Of a DNA stretch of 64,000 nt, positions 25,394-34,964 are shown one piece after another (position 1 is the first letter of the stretch; the number at the start of each line of letters is the position of its first letter). The position numbers were made by a program, and so were the translations under genes. This DNA is from Planctomycetaceae bacterium (lineage in GTDB: Bacteria; Planctomycetota; Planctomycetia; Planctomycetales; Planctomycetaceae). The notes under the pieces were generated by a model, which was not told the origin of the DNA, made no database searches, and saw nothing but the letters and a program-made list of their open reading frames with translations. Location of the stretch: NCBI GenBank assembly GCA_019636285.1, contig JAHBXV010000005.1, positions 124,001 through 188,000 on the forward strand, read 5' to 3'.

Positions 25394-27859
25394 TCATGTT
25401 CCCGGCGTCGCCACCGGCTGATCGGCCAGACGCAGTCGATCAAGCGGACTGAGCGGTCGACCGTCGGGACCAAATTGCAGTTCGCCCTTCGGAACCACGG
25501 TCACCGCGGCTCCGCGCCCTAGCAGATAGGCAACCGGACGGCCGGAGACGTCACCCGCCAGGCGACAGACCACCGTGGTCGTTCGTCCCGGCGGAACATC
25601 AGCCTCCGCTCGCAACCGGAACTGGATCGACGCGAATGGTCCGTCAATTTCCACGGCATCGGCGACCACGCGGCTCGGTAAGCCTTCGAGGGTGGCCGTC
25701 AGTCGTTGGGGGAGCGGCCCGGAAGTCGTCACCGGAATGTTGACGACCATCGTTCCTCCGGCTTCGAGATAGACTTCGCCGATCTCGCCAGCCACTGGAG
25801 CCTTCGCGATCGTCAGCGGCACGATCTCGGTCGCCACGGGCGCGCTGCTCATCTGTCGGCGCGAACCGCGACCTCGAAAGGACGGAACTCCCGCGGCGGC
25901 TCCGCTGTTGGGGTCACTCGCCGGCCTCAGCCCCGGCCGACCGACCGCAACAAGCGGCCACTCTCGCGCCGCGGCCTGAGGATGTGCCCGCACCACGAAC
26001 GTGGTTGAATCGGCATTGTGCGGAATCGTGACCTTCTCGGGACCATCGGTCCACGGCGGCAAATGCGGAAACGTGACGTCGATCGGGCGATCGAAACCGT
26101 CCTGACGAGTCGCCCGAACCGTGAGCGTCAGTTCGCCATCGATGGGCAATTCGCAATGGGGGACATCGAGATCAATCTGATAGGGAACGTCATCCACAAC
26201 GGCCACGGCCAGTCGCTCGACCGTCGTTCCCAGGTACAACTGGTCCGCGCTCCCGGCGACCAGATCGACCGGTTGCTGAAATCCGCCAGTCACGGTGGTC
26301 GAACCGGCAGTCCCATGAGCGATGACCGGGAAAAGACCACCGCCAATCGCCGCCGTTGACCCCGCTTCAAAGAGAACCGGAACGAGGTATCCGTCCTCGG
26401 GGACCGGATTGACAACGGTTGTCACCGCGCCGGGCAATTCGGGAAAGACGATCTCCGCGGGCCCTGTCCAATCGCCACGACGAACAGCCACGAATGCCAC
26501 GGATCGATTGCCGCGCGGGACAACAATCGTCTGGCCAACCTGGGTCAGGCGATCCGGTCGCGGCAGGAACGTGGCGATTTCAGGCCGCTTGAGCTGACCC
26601 TCGACGCGATAGAGGGCGTCCGCACCGCCGATGCCCCGTTTGTCTTCAACCTGAAGGAGATACTCGCCGGTGGCAGGACACGTCCACCGCAAGATGCTGT
26701 CGAGCGCCGCCGCGTCATCGTTTCTTGCCAGCGCCTGCCCGCCGGTCGTGAGAACGGTGACGATCGAGTCGACCGGTGAGCCAAGCCGGGCTGTCCACGA
26801 TTCGAACTCGACGACATCCCCCTCTTCCGCGATGAACCGGAACTGGTCCACATCGCCTGGGGCTTCGAGAATTCCGTTGAACGCGATTGGCAGGCGAACG
26901 GCGTTTGCCGGGATTTCGCCCGTCTGGCGATTCTCGACCACATTGCCGAATGAAACGATGCGAAATGGCTGAGCGGTCGGGGCCGCCACCCCGTTACGAC
27001 TCGGAAACAGTCCCGTTCGCGCGAGTTCGTCCGTCACCGAAATCCGGGACGTCCAGACCTCGCCATCGGTTTCCTGAAAGGCGACTTCCAGCAGCTCTCC
27101 GAGCGGACCGCCAGACGGAAAGACCGATTGCGGCCGGGGGAAGGAACCCAGGTGGATGACGTATTGGCTTTCGCTCGTCCCCTCGCCATCCGACGAGGCG
27201 ACTTCGATCACGTATTCGCCATCGAGTTCCGCGATCAACGAGACAAAAGGATCCTGACCAAAGAGCAGCGTGTCATCGACGCTCGCGACGATCGCGCCGT
27301 TCGGATCGCGAACTCGCAGGACGGTATCGAGCAGGCCCTGCCCCAACCGAAGCGCTTCAACTTCCACGGACAGTCGCTCGCCGGCTTTGCGAGACAATCG
27401 ATAGCAATCGACGTCGAGACCAGGCAGCGTTCCAAGATAACTGGCAGGTTCGTCAACAAGTGGGCCGGTTACTGGCTCGTTATTCGGTTCGGCTTCTGCC
27501 CGAACAGGAGTCGCCGCCATCCGCAGGATCTTCAGTTCCGAAAGTCCGGTGCGGGACCGCAGACGAAACGGCTGATCGCCACGAGGACAATCGGCGGCGG
27601 CTTCCAGACGAATGACAAGCCCGTCATCCTCTGTCGCTTTGAATTCGACCGCCTTCAACCCCGCCCGGTAGAACAGCACCTCTTCTACATCGGCGAGACC
27701 GGAGCCCACGATCTGGATTTCGAACGTGGTGCCAACTTGGCCGGCGGCCGGCGTGATCCGTTCTATCGTGGGAGCCGCCAACAAGGCCGTTCCTGACAGG
27801 AGCATCACCAGGGCTGGAAACCAAACCGTCAAGAAACGGGGAGTGTGCTGCAACGTCAT
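25394..27859 (-). CDS. Module C: exported protein with IPT/TIG and pre-peptidase C-terminal (PPC) domains
   Basis: About 821 residues from ATG 27859, which has GGAAAG 8 bases upstream and begins a good signal peptide (MTLQHTPRFLTVWFPALVMLLSG). Alternative starts at 27883 and 27925 cannot be excluded. An IPT/TIG domain (IERITPAAGQVGTTFEIQIVGSGL) is followed by a PPC domain (YLGTLPGLDVDCYRLSRKAGERLSVEVEAL) and a second PPC-like unit (GDVDQFRFIAEEGDVVEFESW). More beta-rich modules follow, with long Pro/Val-rich strands. No enzymatic domain is visible; PPC domains usually aid secretion or substrate binding. It lies between DUF1501 (102 bp) and the haem protein (84 bp), so it is likely the adhesive or substrate-recognition member of this operon. 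Confidence 0.88.
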   Translation of the reverse strand: MTLQHTPRFLTVWFPALVMLLSGTALLAAPTIERITPAAGQVGTTFEIQIVGSGLADVEEVLFYRAGLKAVEFKATEDDGLVIRLEAAADCPRGDQPFRLRSRTGLSELKILRMAATPVRAEAEPNNEPVTGPLVDEPASYLGTLPGLDVDCYRLSRKAGERLSVEVEALRLGQGLLDTVLRVRDPNGAIVASVDDTLLFGQDPFVSLIAELDGEYVIEVASSDGEGTSESQYVIHLGSFPRPQSVFPSGGPLGELLEVAFQETDGEVWTSRISVTDELARTGLFPSRNGVAAPTAQPFRIVSFGNVVENRQTGEIPANAVRLPIAFNGILEAPGDVDQFRFIAEEGDVVEFESWTARLGSPVDSIVTVLTTGGQALARNDDAAALDSILRWTCPATGEYLLQVEDKRGIGGADALYRVEGQLKRPEIATFLPRPDRLTQVGQTIVVPRGNRSVAFVAVRRGDWTGPAEIVFPELPGAVTTVVNPVPEDGYLVPVLFEAGSTAAIGGGLFPVIAHGTAGSTTVTGGFQQPVDLVAGSADQLYLGTTVERLAVAVVDDVPYQIDLDVPHCELPIDGELTLTVRATRQDGFDRPIDVTFPHLPPWTDGPEKVTIPHNADSTTFVVRAHPQAAAREWPLVAVGRPGLRPASDPNSGAAAGVPSFRGRGSRRQMSSAPVATEIVPLTIAKAPVAGEIGEVYLEAGGTMVVNIPVTTSGPLPQRLTATLEGLPSRVVADAVEIDGPFASIQFRLRAEADVPPGRTTTVVCRLAGDVSGRPVAYLLGRGAAVTVVPKGELQFGPDGRPLSPLDRLRLADQPVATPGT

Positions 27860-27961
27860 CGAACAGGCTTTCCGATTCGCCATCGACTGAGTTGGCGACT
27901 CCGTTCGCGGGGCCGCGCGCTTCATCCCGAGCGCGCTGATTCACTTCGACGAGCAACGAGA

Positions 27962-29329
27962 CTAGGCCAGGAGCCCATCAACCAGATTTCCGTTCATGAC
28001 GATCTGCTGCGGACGGTCGCCGGGAGACATCAGGTCTTTCCGGGCATCGATTCCCAACAGGTGATAGACCGTGTGGTTGTAGTCCTCGACTGACAGCGGA
28101 CTGTCGGCTGGTTCCGCGGCCAGGGCATCGGACGAACCGTAAATCTGCCCGCGACGGACGCCGCCGCCTGCCAGAACAATGCTGAAGACGCGCGGCCAGT
28201 GGTCGCGTCCGCCGCCCGCGTTGATCTTTGGCGTCCGTCCGAACTCACTGGTGACCAGCACCAGCGTCGAATCGAGCATCCCGCGTTGTTCAAGATCGCG
28301 GATGAGGCCCGCGAAGCCCCGGTCGAAGTCCGGAAGCTGGACTTCGATGCCGCGATAATGAAACGCGTGCGTGTCCCAGGCTCCATAAGTCACGGTGACG
28401 CACCGCACCCCGGCTTCGACCAGACGACGCGCCATCAGGAGCCGAGCACCTGCCGAAGGCCGCAGGACCGGCCCCCACGGATTCATGCCGTAGAGTTCCT
28501 GCGTCTCGGCCGATTCGCCTTCCAGTGAGAAGGCGTCGCGAGCTTCCTGCGACGCGAGCAGGTCATACGCGCGGCGATAGAACGAATCCATCGTGTCGAT
28601 CGAGTCATCTTCGGCGAGCCCGCGGAAGTGGTCGTCGACGAGATTCTTCCACGACTTGCGACCTTCGAACCGATCCTCGGTGATTCCCTTAGCCATGTTC
28701 AGGTCGCGGACCTGGAAACCCCGCCGCGAAGGATCCGCACCAATCGAAAACGGCCCGAACGCGTTGCTCAGATAGCCGCTGCCGTGATACTGGCTTCCCT
28801 GGTTCGGAACGCAGACATACGGGGGCGTCGCCCCGCGCTGACCCAGTTCGTGCGAGACCACGCTGCCGATACTCGGGTAGACCAGTGCCGGGCTGGGGCG
28901 ATACCCCGTAAACATGCTGTGCTCGCCCCGCGTATGATCGACCTCGGTGTGCGTCATGCTGCGCACCACGGTCATCTTGTCGGCGATCTTTGAGCACTCG
29001 GCCATGTGCGAGCTGAAGCGAACACCGGGAAGCGAAGTCTGAATCGAGTCGAGAATCGTGCCGCGATACTCGACGGGCGAATCGGGCTTGGGATCGAAAC
29101 TATCCATGTGGGCGAAGCCGCCCTGCAGATAAATCTGAATCACCGAACGTGCTTGGGGCTCGATCTTGCCGCCGGTCCGCTCTTCCGCCCGGCTTTGCCC
29201 CGCGAGCAAGTCGCCCAGCGAAATCCCCAGTCCGCCGAGCCAGCCCGCGCGGAGGAACTCGCGCCGAGTCGGTCGGCTGAAGTGGGAAGAATCGGCCAAC
29301 CATGTCCCCGGAGCCGGTCGCTTTGTCAT
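27962..29329 (-). CDS. Module C: DUF1501 twin-arginine exported protein
   Basis: 455 residues with Tat-type signal TRREFLRAGWLGGLGISLGDLL near residue 21. Landmarks: RSVIQIYLQGGFAHMDSFDPKP, DKMTVVRSMTHTEVDHTRGEHSMF, VYPSIGSVVSHELGQ, AGVRCVTVTYGAWDTHAFHY, VTSEFGRTPKI then GGRDHWPRVFSIVLAGGG, and YNHTVYHLLGIDARKDL. The long His/Glu-rich segment near 125-140 is absent from modules A and B. It probably heads the five-gene run 29329-19816, since the DNRLRE gene ends 93 bp upstream on the same strand and may or may not share its transcript. Confidence 0.93.
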   Translation of the reverse strand: MTKRPAPGTWLADSSHFSRPTRREFLRAGWLGGLGISLGDLLAGQSRAEERTGGKIEPQARSVIQIYLQGGFAHMDSFDPKPDSPVEYRGTILDSIQTSLPGVRFSSHMAECSKIADKMTVVRSMTHTEVDHTRGEHSMFTGYRPSPALVYPSIGSVVSHELGQRGATPPYVCVPNQGSQYHGSGYLSNAFGPFSIGADPSRRGFQVRDLNMAKGITEDRFEGRKSWKNLVDDHFRGLAEDDSIDTMDSFYRRAYDLLASQEARDAFSLEGESAETQELYGMNPWGPVLRPSAGARLLMARRLVEAGVRCVTVTYGAWDTHAFHYRGIEVQLPDFDRGFAGLIRDLEQRGMLDSTLVLVTSEFGRTPKINAGGGRDHWPRVFSIVLAGGGVRRGQIYGSSDALAAEPADSPLSVEDYNHTVYHLLGIDARKDLMSPGDRPQQIVMNGNLVDGLLA

Positions 29330-29422
29330 CGGATCAGTCCTTCGTGGAAACAGAATTCTGTGGACCAGGACACTGAGTATTCACGCGATCCCTCGCCGCG
29401 CGAGGATTCGCAACGGAGATAG

Positions 29423-30154
29423 CTACGGAGAGACCGAAGAGCTTTCCTGACTCGCGACGGCCGTGGCAGCCGGAGCGACAAACTCGACAACCAGACGGGG
29501 GCGCTGCTCCGGCTTGTCGAACTCGCTGGCATAAAAATCCCAGCCATTTCCACCCGTGTTGAGAAACACCCAACCATGATTTGGCGCGCCGCTCGCCCAG
29601 GCCTGCACGGTGTCGGTGACATCGAACGGCACTTCCGAGGCATTCGCGGCAATTTTTCCGAATGTCAGAGCGTCCTTGCGGCGGGACGCCTCGAGATCGT
29701 CGGCGGAGACTCCCGAAATCAGCGAGTTCCACGTTGGCGCGGGCCCGAATGGAACCAGCATGCGGTGCAGGTTGACCGTGGACCCCTGGTCGAATGCACT
29801 GACGTACAATCGCGCGGACACGATGCTCGCGCCCGGCGGAATCTGATCGGCACGGCTGCCCAGAATGTCGTCGAACCGCATCAGCACCTGGCTCTCTCCG
29901 CCGTCGTTATTCGCGTCGGAGGTTACCTGGGGATTGGTGTTGAGAATCGTCGTCGGAGCGAGATACCAGATTTCGGCGTCGACCGTCTTCGTGTATCCGT
30001 TAACTCCCTGGCAAAACGAGACGGTTCGCGTGCGATTCGATTTCGCGGCGACCTCTTCCGCGAAACCCCAGGTCGCGGCGATCTGACAAATCGCGGCCGC
30101 GAGGCAGGCAACAAGTGGTCGACGGACACGCTGGCGAACCATAAATGGCGTCAT
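29423..30154 (-). CDS. Exported DNRLRE-domain protein
   Basis: 243 residues with signal peptide (RRPLVACLAAAICQIAATWGFA). Residues about 40-236 form the beta-sandwich known as DNRLRE (SQVLMRFDDILGS, SARLYVSAFDQGSTVNLHRML, PTWNSLI, FDVTDTVQAWASGAPNHGWVF, NGWDFYASEFDKPEQRPRLVVEF). Such domains are common on large secreted proteins; here it stands alone, so a surface-adhesion or carbohydrate-binding role is possible. The start is fixed by AGGAGG five bases upstream. It lies next to module C on the same strand and diverges from the Gfo/Idh gene. Confidence 0.85.
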   Translation of the reverse strand: MTPFMVRQRVRRPLVACLAAAICQIAATWGFAEEVAAKSNRTRTVSFCQGVNGYTKTVDAEIWYLAPTTILNTNPQVTSDANNDGGESQVLMRFDDILGSRADQIPPGASIVSARLYVSAFDQGSTVNLHRMLVPFGPAPTWNSLISGVSADDLEASRRKDALTFGKIAANASEVPFDVTDTVQAWASGAPNHGWVFLNTGGNGWDFYASEFDKPEQRPRLVVEFVAPAATAVASQESSSVSP

Positions 30155-30460
30155 GACAGCCTCCTCATTTTTTCGGCTGGGAACCGATTCGAGACGGCGG
30201 TGACTGTAGAGTCCGAATGTTCAACGACCGCGAAGACCACGTGAAAATTCGGCGAAGCCGGTCAATCGCCGCCCCCGCGCGGGAATGCATCTAATTCAGC
30301 CGCCGCTGTCCCGTTCGCCCCTGGCCACTCGTTTTGGACGCCGAATCGTGGCCTTGGCGGTCGGGCTCGGGTACGCTGCTGGATGACCGATTCGTGAAAC
30401 CGGGTAGGCCAACTAAGACTCTTCACCTCTGTTTCCTCATTCACATCCGTGGAGTACCTG
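30155..30460. other. Divergent promoter region, 306 bases
   Basis: It separates the DNRLRE gene (minus) from the Gfo/Idh/MocA gene (plus). Ribosome sites are visible at both ends (AGGAGG on the minus strand at 30160-30165; GGAG at 30451-30454 on the plus strand). No clear -35/-10 pair or repeat was recognised. Confidence 0.5.
30160..30165 (-). promoter_or_regulatory. Strong Shine-Dalgarno sequence for the DNRLRE gene
   Basis: The minus strand reads AGGAGG five bases before the ATG at 30154, favouring that start over the in-frame ATG at 30142. Confidence 0.7.
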
Positions 30461-31774
30461 ATGTCGAAGACGAACGCGCGACTTCATCGGCGTGGATTCC
30501 TGAAATCCACCTTTTCAGCGGCTGGTGCCGCCGTCCTCGCACCCACGATCATTCCCGCTTCGGCGCTGGGACTGGGCGGAACCGTTCCTCCGAGTGAACG
30601 AGTCACTGTCGGCGGTATCGGTATCGGCAATCGCGGCAGCTACGACCTGGGCTGCTTTCTCGAACAGAAGGATGTCCAGTTCACCGCGGTTTGCGATATC
30701 AAGGAGGCGCGGCGCATCGCCGTCAAGAAGCAGGTCGACTCGCTGTATGGCACGCAGTACTGCTCGATGTATCAAGACTTCCGCGAGTTGCTCGATCGCG
30801 ACGACATCGACGCGGTCCTGATCGCCACCGGCCCCAACTGGCACGCGACCGCCGCCATGGCCGCCGCCCGGGCGGGAAAAGACATGTATTGCGAAAAGCC
30901 GTGTACGAAGAACATCGCGCAGAGCCTGATTCTGAAGGACACGATGGCGCGCACGGGCCGCATCTTTCAGGCTGGTACGCAGCGGCGGAATCTCCCCCAT
31001 TTCGCCTTTGCCTGCGAACTGGCACGGACCGGCAAGCTCGGCAAGCTCAAGCGCGTGTACGCACAGCCCCGCGGCATGACCACTCTGATGAGCGGTTGGC
31101 AGCCCGCCGAACCCGAGCCGGAAAAGAATGTTATCGACTGGGAAATGTACCTGGGGCCAGCCGCCTGGCGACCGTATAACGCCAACCTGCTCGATGGCTT
31201 CAACTTTGAAAAGGGAGGCGGCTTCATCGCCGGCGACGTACGAACTCCCAACATCGGCGGCGGCTTGCTCGAGTGGGGCTCCCACTGCGTCGACCTGTGC
31301 CAGTGGGCCGTGAACGACTGCCCCCCGCCGGTCGAGTACAACCCGCCCAAAGATGGTCAGGTTCTGACCAGGTACGAAAGCGGCATCGAGCTCGTCTTCC
31401 GCGACGACGGTTGGATTCCGCTGGGATCCTGCCCCGTTCGCTTCGAAGGCGAGGACGGCTGGGTCGAAGCCGGTGACAGCGGCAAAATCGTCCTCAGTTC
31501 GCCAACGCTCCTGGCGGGACGCACGGTGGAAGAAATTGGAGGCTACCCGGCCACGTTCCACGTCCGCGACTTCCTTGACTGCGTGAAGACCCGCGCCCAG
31601 CCGAAGGGGAATGCCGAGGCGGCCTGCAATGCTCACATTGTCTGCCACGCCGCGAACATCGCGGTTCTCCTGAACCGCAAGCTCACCTACGACCCGAAAA
31701 CCAACGAATTCGTGGGCGACGAAGAAGCCAACCGGCTGCGTTCCGAGGCGCTCCGCGAACCCTGGCGAATCTAA
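30461..31774 (+). CDS. Gfo/Idh/MocA-family NAD(P)-dependent oxidoreductase, Tat-exported
   Basis: 437 residues from ATG 30461 (GGAG six bases upstream; the in-frame GTG at 30449 has no such site). A Tat-type signal HRRGFLKSTFSAAGAAVLAP precedes the Rossmann fold (VTVGGIGIGNRGSYDLG), and the family's EKP motif is present (MYCEKPCTKN), holding the usual catalytic lysine. RPGRxFQAG-like and GGGLLEWGSHCVDLCQW strings belong to the C-terminal alpha/beta substrate domain. Family members oxidise or epimerise sugars and inositols. The exported form is common in planctomycetes and presumably uses a cofactor bound before Tat export. It stands alone; the neighbours give no substrate clue. Confidence 0.93.
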   Translation: MSKTNARLHRRGFLKSTFSAAGAAVLAPTIIPASALGLGGTVPPSERVTVGGIGIGNRGSYDLGCFLEQKDVQFTAVCDIKEARRIAVKKQVDSLYGTQYCSMYQDFRELLDRDDIDAVLIATGPNWHATAAMAAARAGKDMYCEKPCTKNIAQSLILKDTMARTGRIFQAGTQRRNLPHFAFACELARTGKLGKLKRVYAQPRGMTTLMSGWQPAEPEPEKNVIDWEMYLGPAAWRPYNANLLDGFNFEKGGGFIAGDVRTPNIGGGLLEWGSHCVDLCQWAVNDCPPPVEYNPPKDGQVLTRYESGIELVFRDDGWIPLGSCPVRFEGEDGWVEAGDSGKIVLSSPTLLAGRTVEEIGGYPATFHVRDFLDCVKTRAQPKGNAEAACNAHIVCHAANIAVLLNRKLTYDPKTNEFVGDEEANRLRSEALREPWRI

Positions 31775-31799
31775 TACTTGCTTGCGGCCCGACGAATCG

Positions 31800-31893
31800 T
31801 TCGGGTGGCACGCCCTGAAGGCTTTGCGAAAGGGCGTGGGACTTGTTCGTTCGTCACGCCCTTCGAAGACTCAGGGCGTGTCACCCACCCGAA
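31800..31893. repeat. Long nested hairpin element (about 94 bases)
   Basis: Three consecutive stems pair: TTCGGGTGG (31800-31808) with CCACCCGAA (31885-31893); CACGCCCTGA (31809-31818) with TCAGGGCGTG (31871-31880), leaving a 4-base bulge; AAGGGCGTG (31830-31838) with CACGCCCTT (31855-31863), leaving a 16-base loop. It lies 26 bases after the Gfo/Idh stop and before the HEAT gene. With no U-run it looks more like a palindromic dispersed repeat than a standard terminator, though it could end or stabilise the upstream transcript. Confidence 0.75.
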
Positions 31894-32025
31894 CAAGAAG
31901 TACTGGCAGAGTCAGAGTACCTGCGGCGCTACGGCCGATGGGCTCTCGAAAACCGCCTCATGCGTTGTCCTCATTTCACCCAATCAATCGACCTCGCTGC
32001 GATGAACAGACCGGGAGCGAAAGCG

Positions 32026-33933
32026 ATGCTAATGGTTCGACATGTTTCACGAGCGGCCAGATTCCTGGCCATCACCTGGCTGGCGACCCTTGTCACCACA
32101 CAGACAGGATTCTGCCAGTCCGATCTTCCCACCACCGAGCCAGAACTGCTGGCCATTCTGACCGGAGACGCGCCCCCTGCCCGCAAGGCGTTGGCCTGTA
32201 AGGGGCTCGCCATCCATGGCTCCCCGGCCGCGGTCGCCGAACTGGCCAAACTGCTGACCGATCCTCAACTCGCCTCGTGGTCGCGAATTGCCTTGGAAGC
32301 CATTCCCGGCAAAGAAGCCGATGAGGCCCTCCGCAAGGCGACAGAATCGCTCGAGGGGAATCTGCTGATCGGCGTCATCAATTCAATCGGTATTCGCCGC
32401 GATGTCGGTGCCGTGGAACTCCTGACGGCACGCCTGAAGGATCAGAACAGCGAAGTAGCCGACGCGGCTGCCATCGCGCTCGGTCATATTGGCGGCGGCG
32501 ACGCGGCGAAAGCCCTGCAAGAATCGCTGGCGTCCGCCGCGCCGTCGCTCCGCAATGCCCTGGCCGAAGGCTGCATTCTGTGCGCGGAGCAATTCCACGC
32601 GAACGGGAAGGCCACCGAAGCCACCGCGCTCTACGACCAGATTCGCGAAGCCGATGTTCCCAAGCAGCGCAAGCTGGAAGGTCTGCGCGGGGCTATTCTG
32701 GCTCGCGGCGATGCCGGCCTTGCTCTGTTGGCCGAAGCGCTGCAGTCTGAAGATAAACGAGTCTTTCAAATGGCACTCGGAACGGCTCGTGAAATTCCTT
32801 CGAAAGAAGTCGACAAGGCCCTGGCGACTGAGTACGGCCGGGCCGCTCCCGAGCGGGCCGCCATTCTGATCGCTGTGATGGCCGATCGACCGGAAACCGC
32901 GAATTCGGCCCTCATTCTCAAGGCGGCGGGACCAGGCCCCAAGCCGGTCCGGCTCGCGGCTCTGGCGGCACTCGGCCGCGTCGGCAACGAGAACAGTCTG
33001 TCGACCCTGCTCGACGCGGGACTCGATGAAGATGCCGAGGTGGTCGCGGCCGCTCAAGCGGCGCTCGGTTCACTTCCCGGAGACGGTATCAATCAGGAGA
33101 TCGTCAAGCGGCTGTCGGCGGCCGATGACAATCTGCTCCGATTGCTCCTCGAAACGATTGGCCAGCGGCGGATCGACGCGATTCCCGAGCTCGTCAAAGC
33201 GCTCGATCATCCGGAACAGCCGGTCCGTGCCGCCGCTCTGATCGCGCTCGGCAACACGGTCACTCCCCAGAGCCTGAACGTCCTCATCGCGCAGGCTGTC
33301 GCGCCGAAACTGGCCGATGACGGAACGGCCGCCCTCGCAGCCCTGAAGACGGCTGCCGTGCGGATGCCCGATCGCGAGGAGTGCGCCGCCCAACTAGCGG
33401 CCGCCCTCAATCGCGGCGCGCCGGCGGCCAAGGATGCCATTCTGGAGATCCTCAGTGAAATGGGAGGCCCCAAAGCCCTCGAGACGGTCGGCGCGGCCGC
33501 CAGCGGCAACGACCCGCAGTTGCAGGATACCGGCAGCCGTCTGCTGGGTAAGTGGAGCACCCAGGACGCAGCCCCGGTCCTCCTGAACCTCGCGAAGACG
33601 TCGCCCAGCGATAAGTATCATGTGCGGGCGATCAGGGGTTACATCAGCCTCGCCCGCCGATTCGCCGCCATGCCCGAGCCGCAGCGACTGGAAATCTGCC
33701 AGAACGCGCTGGACGTGGCCAAACATCCTGCCGACAAGAAACTGGTGCTGGATGTCTTGCAGCTTTATCCCACCGTGGCTTCGTTGCAAATGGCCATCCG
33801 GGCTCGCGAGATTCCCCAATTGAAAGACGATGCGACGGCAGCCGCGCTCACCATCGCCGGGAAAATCAAGGGGAACGAAGAACAGGTGAACGAGATTCTC
33901 GCCAAAGCCGGACTTGGCAAGAAGAAGTCGTAA
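32026..33933 (+). CDS. Exported HEAT-repeat protein
   Basis: 635 residues from ATG 32026 (GGAG 9 bases upstream; signal peptide RAARFLAITWLATLVTTQTGFCQ). A longer frame reaches back to 31843, but that would place coding sequence inside the hairpin element. After the signal the protein is a run of helical pairs typical of HEAT/PBS-lyase repeats (AVELLTARLKDQNSEVADAAAIALGHIGGGDAAKALQESL, AALGRVGNENSLSTLLDAGLDEDAEVVAAAQAALGSL, VKALDHPEQPVRAAALIALGNTV). No catalytic domain is present, so a protein-binding scaffold in the periplasm is likely. It stands between the Gfo/Idh gene and the convergent amidohydrolase. Confidence 0.9.
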   Translation: MLMVRHVSRAARFLAITWLATLVTTQTGFCQSDLPTTEPELLAILTGDAPPARKALACKGLAIHGSPAAVAELAKLLTDPQLASWSRIALEAIPGKEADEALRKATESLEGNLLIGVINSIGIRRDVGAVELLTARLKDQNSEVADAAAIALGHIGGGDAAKALQESLASAAPSLRNALAEGCILCAEQFHANGKATEATALYDQIREADVPKQRKLEGLRGAILARGDAGLALLAEALQSEDKRVFQMALGTAREIPSKEVDKALATEYGRAAPERAAILIAVMADRPETANSALILKAAGPGPKPVRLAALAALGRVGNENSLSTLLDAGLDEDAEVVAAAQAALGSLPGDGINQEIVKRLSAADDNLLRLLLETIGQRRIDAIPELVKALDHPEQPVRAAALIALGNTVTPQSLNVLIAQAVAPKLADDGTAALAALKTAAVRMPDREECAAQLAAALNRGAPAAKDAILEILSEMGGPKALETVGAAASGNDPQLQDTGSRLLGKWSTQDAAPVLLNLAKTSPSDKYHVRAIRGYISLARRFAAMPEPQRLEICQNALDVAKHPADKKLVLDVLQLYPTVASLQMAIRAREIPQLKDDATAAALTIAGKIKGNEEQVNEILAKAGLGKKKS

Positions 33934-33949
33934 CCTTGAAGCATTTGGC

Positions 33950-33983
33950 CACGGGAACCATCGGCCATCCGATGGTTCCCGTG
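33950..33983. terminator. Bidirectional terminator-like hairpin
   Basis: A perfect 15-bp stem, CACGGGAACCATCGG (33950-33964) and CCGATGGTTCCCGTG (33969-33983), closes a 4-base loop (CCAT) between the convergent HEAT gene (ends 33933) and amidohydrolase gene (ends 34014). There is no U-run on either strand, so termination is inferred from position and strength. Confidence 0.7.
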
Positions 33984-34013
33984 CCTCAGCTTCTCCTGCC
34001 GACCCGTTATCGC

Positions 34014-34964
34014 CTACGCATAGAAGAAGACCTTCTCGGCGGTCTTCCGCAGCATCCAGTCACGGTCGTCCTTCGACAGGAAATCGATGCGGTCGCGGAC
34101 CAGGCTGATCGACGCCTTGTAGGTATTATCGCCCCCAATCTGGTACGGCGAATCGCTGGCCCACATTAGCCGTTCGGGACCAAAGGTTTCGTAAAGGCGC
34201 TTGATCATCGGGATCAGTTCATCGTGCGGGGGCTTCTTCTGCCCCAGCGCGTAGAATGCCGAGACCTTGACGCTGGCGTGCTTATGCCGGGCAAGACGGC
34301 AGAGATTGCTGATATCGCTGTCGCGCATCTGCCCATCGACGCCAATACGAGCAAAGTGGTCGATCACGATCGGCGTCTCGGGATGCTTTTCGCACATCCT
34401 GTCCGTCGCCGGCAGGTCCGAGGCGTTGATTAACAGGCACATTGCCTGCCGGGTCTCGGCTCCGGTTTTCCACATTTCCTGCATGCCTGGCGTCTCCAGC
34501 CACTTCGGCTGGTCCTCGGGCTTGCGGACAAACGGAGTGATGCGAAACCCGGTGACGCCCTGCGGCAGCAGCTTCTTCATCGCCGCGCCGGGATTCGGCA
34601 GATGGTCATCGACCATCCCCTGCACTCGGAACAGTTTGGGATGCCGCTTCACCGCATTGACGAGGTACGAATTGTCGAACAGATGGTAGACCGAGTGCTG
34701 AATGAGGACGACCCGGCCCACCCCTTCCGGCCGGGCAATCGCCATCAATTCATCGTCAGTGAAACTGGGTGGAGCCAGATCCTTGGTCGTCAGCCCCGGA
34801 GCCAGCGGATACTTGTCCGCATCCGGCGGCCAGATGTGCGAATGGGCATCGATCCAGGGAAGATCGTCTTCAGCGGCGGAGAGAGAACTCGTCATCAAAC
34901 TCCCCGCCACCGCTAGATTGGCGGCCAGAAACTGGCGGCGGTCCAAGTTCACGAAACTGGGCAT
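34014..34964 (-). CDS. Amidohydrolase-family (TIM-barrel) exported hydrolase
   Basis: 316 residues from ATG 34964 (GAGGA 8 bases upstream; the upstream frame of 61 residues is not family-like). A Tat-type signal NLDRRQFLAANLAVAG leads to WIDAHSHIWP, the metal-binding HxH of amidohydrolase_2 proteins. LIQHSVYHLFDN, IDHFARIGVDG and WASDSPYQIGG give the remaining His and Asp ligands. The size suits lactonases and decarboxylases of the 2-pyrone-4,6-dicarboxylate hydrolase/amidohydrolase_2 type. Export by Tat suits a metalloenzyme. It converges with the HEAT gene; substrate unknown. Confidence 0.9.
   Translation of the reverse strand: MPSFVNLDRRQFLAANLAVAGSLMTSSLSAAEDDLPWIDAHSHIWPPDADKYPLAPGLTTKDLAPPSFTDDELMAIARPEGVGRVVLIQHSVYHLFDNSYLVNAVKRHPKLFRVQGMVDDHLPNPGAAMKKLLPQGVTGFRITPFVRKPEDQPKWLETPGMQEMWKTGAETRQAMCLLINASDLPATDRMCEKHPETPIVIDHFARIGVDGQMRDSDISNLCRLARHKHASVKVSAFYALGQKKPPHDELIPMIKRLYETFGPERLMWASDSPYQIGGDNTYKASISLVRDRIDFLSKDDRDWMLRKTAEKVFFYA

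Noticed and set aside
31843-32025. N-terminal extension of the HEAT gene
   Set aside because: It would lie within the hairpin element, and a signal peptide with a ribosome site begins at 32026.
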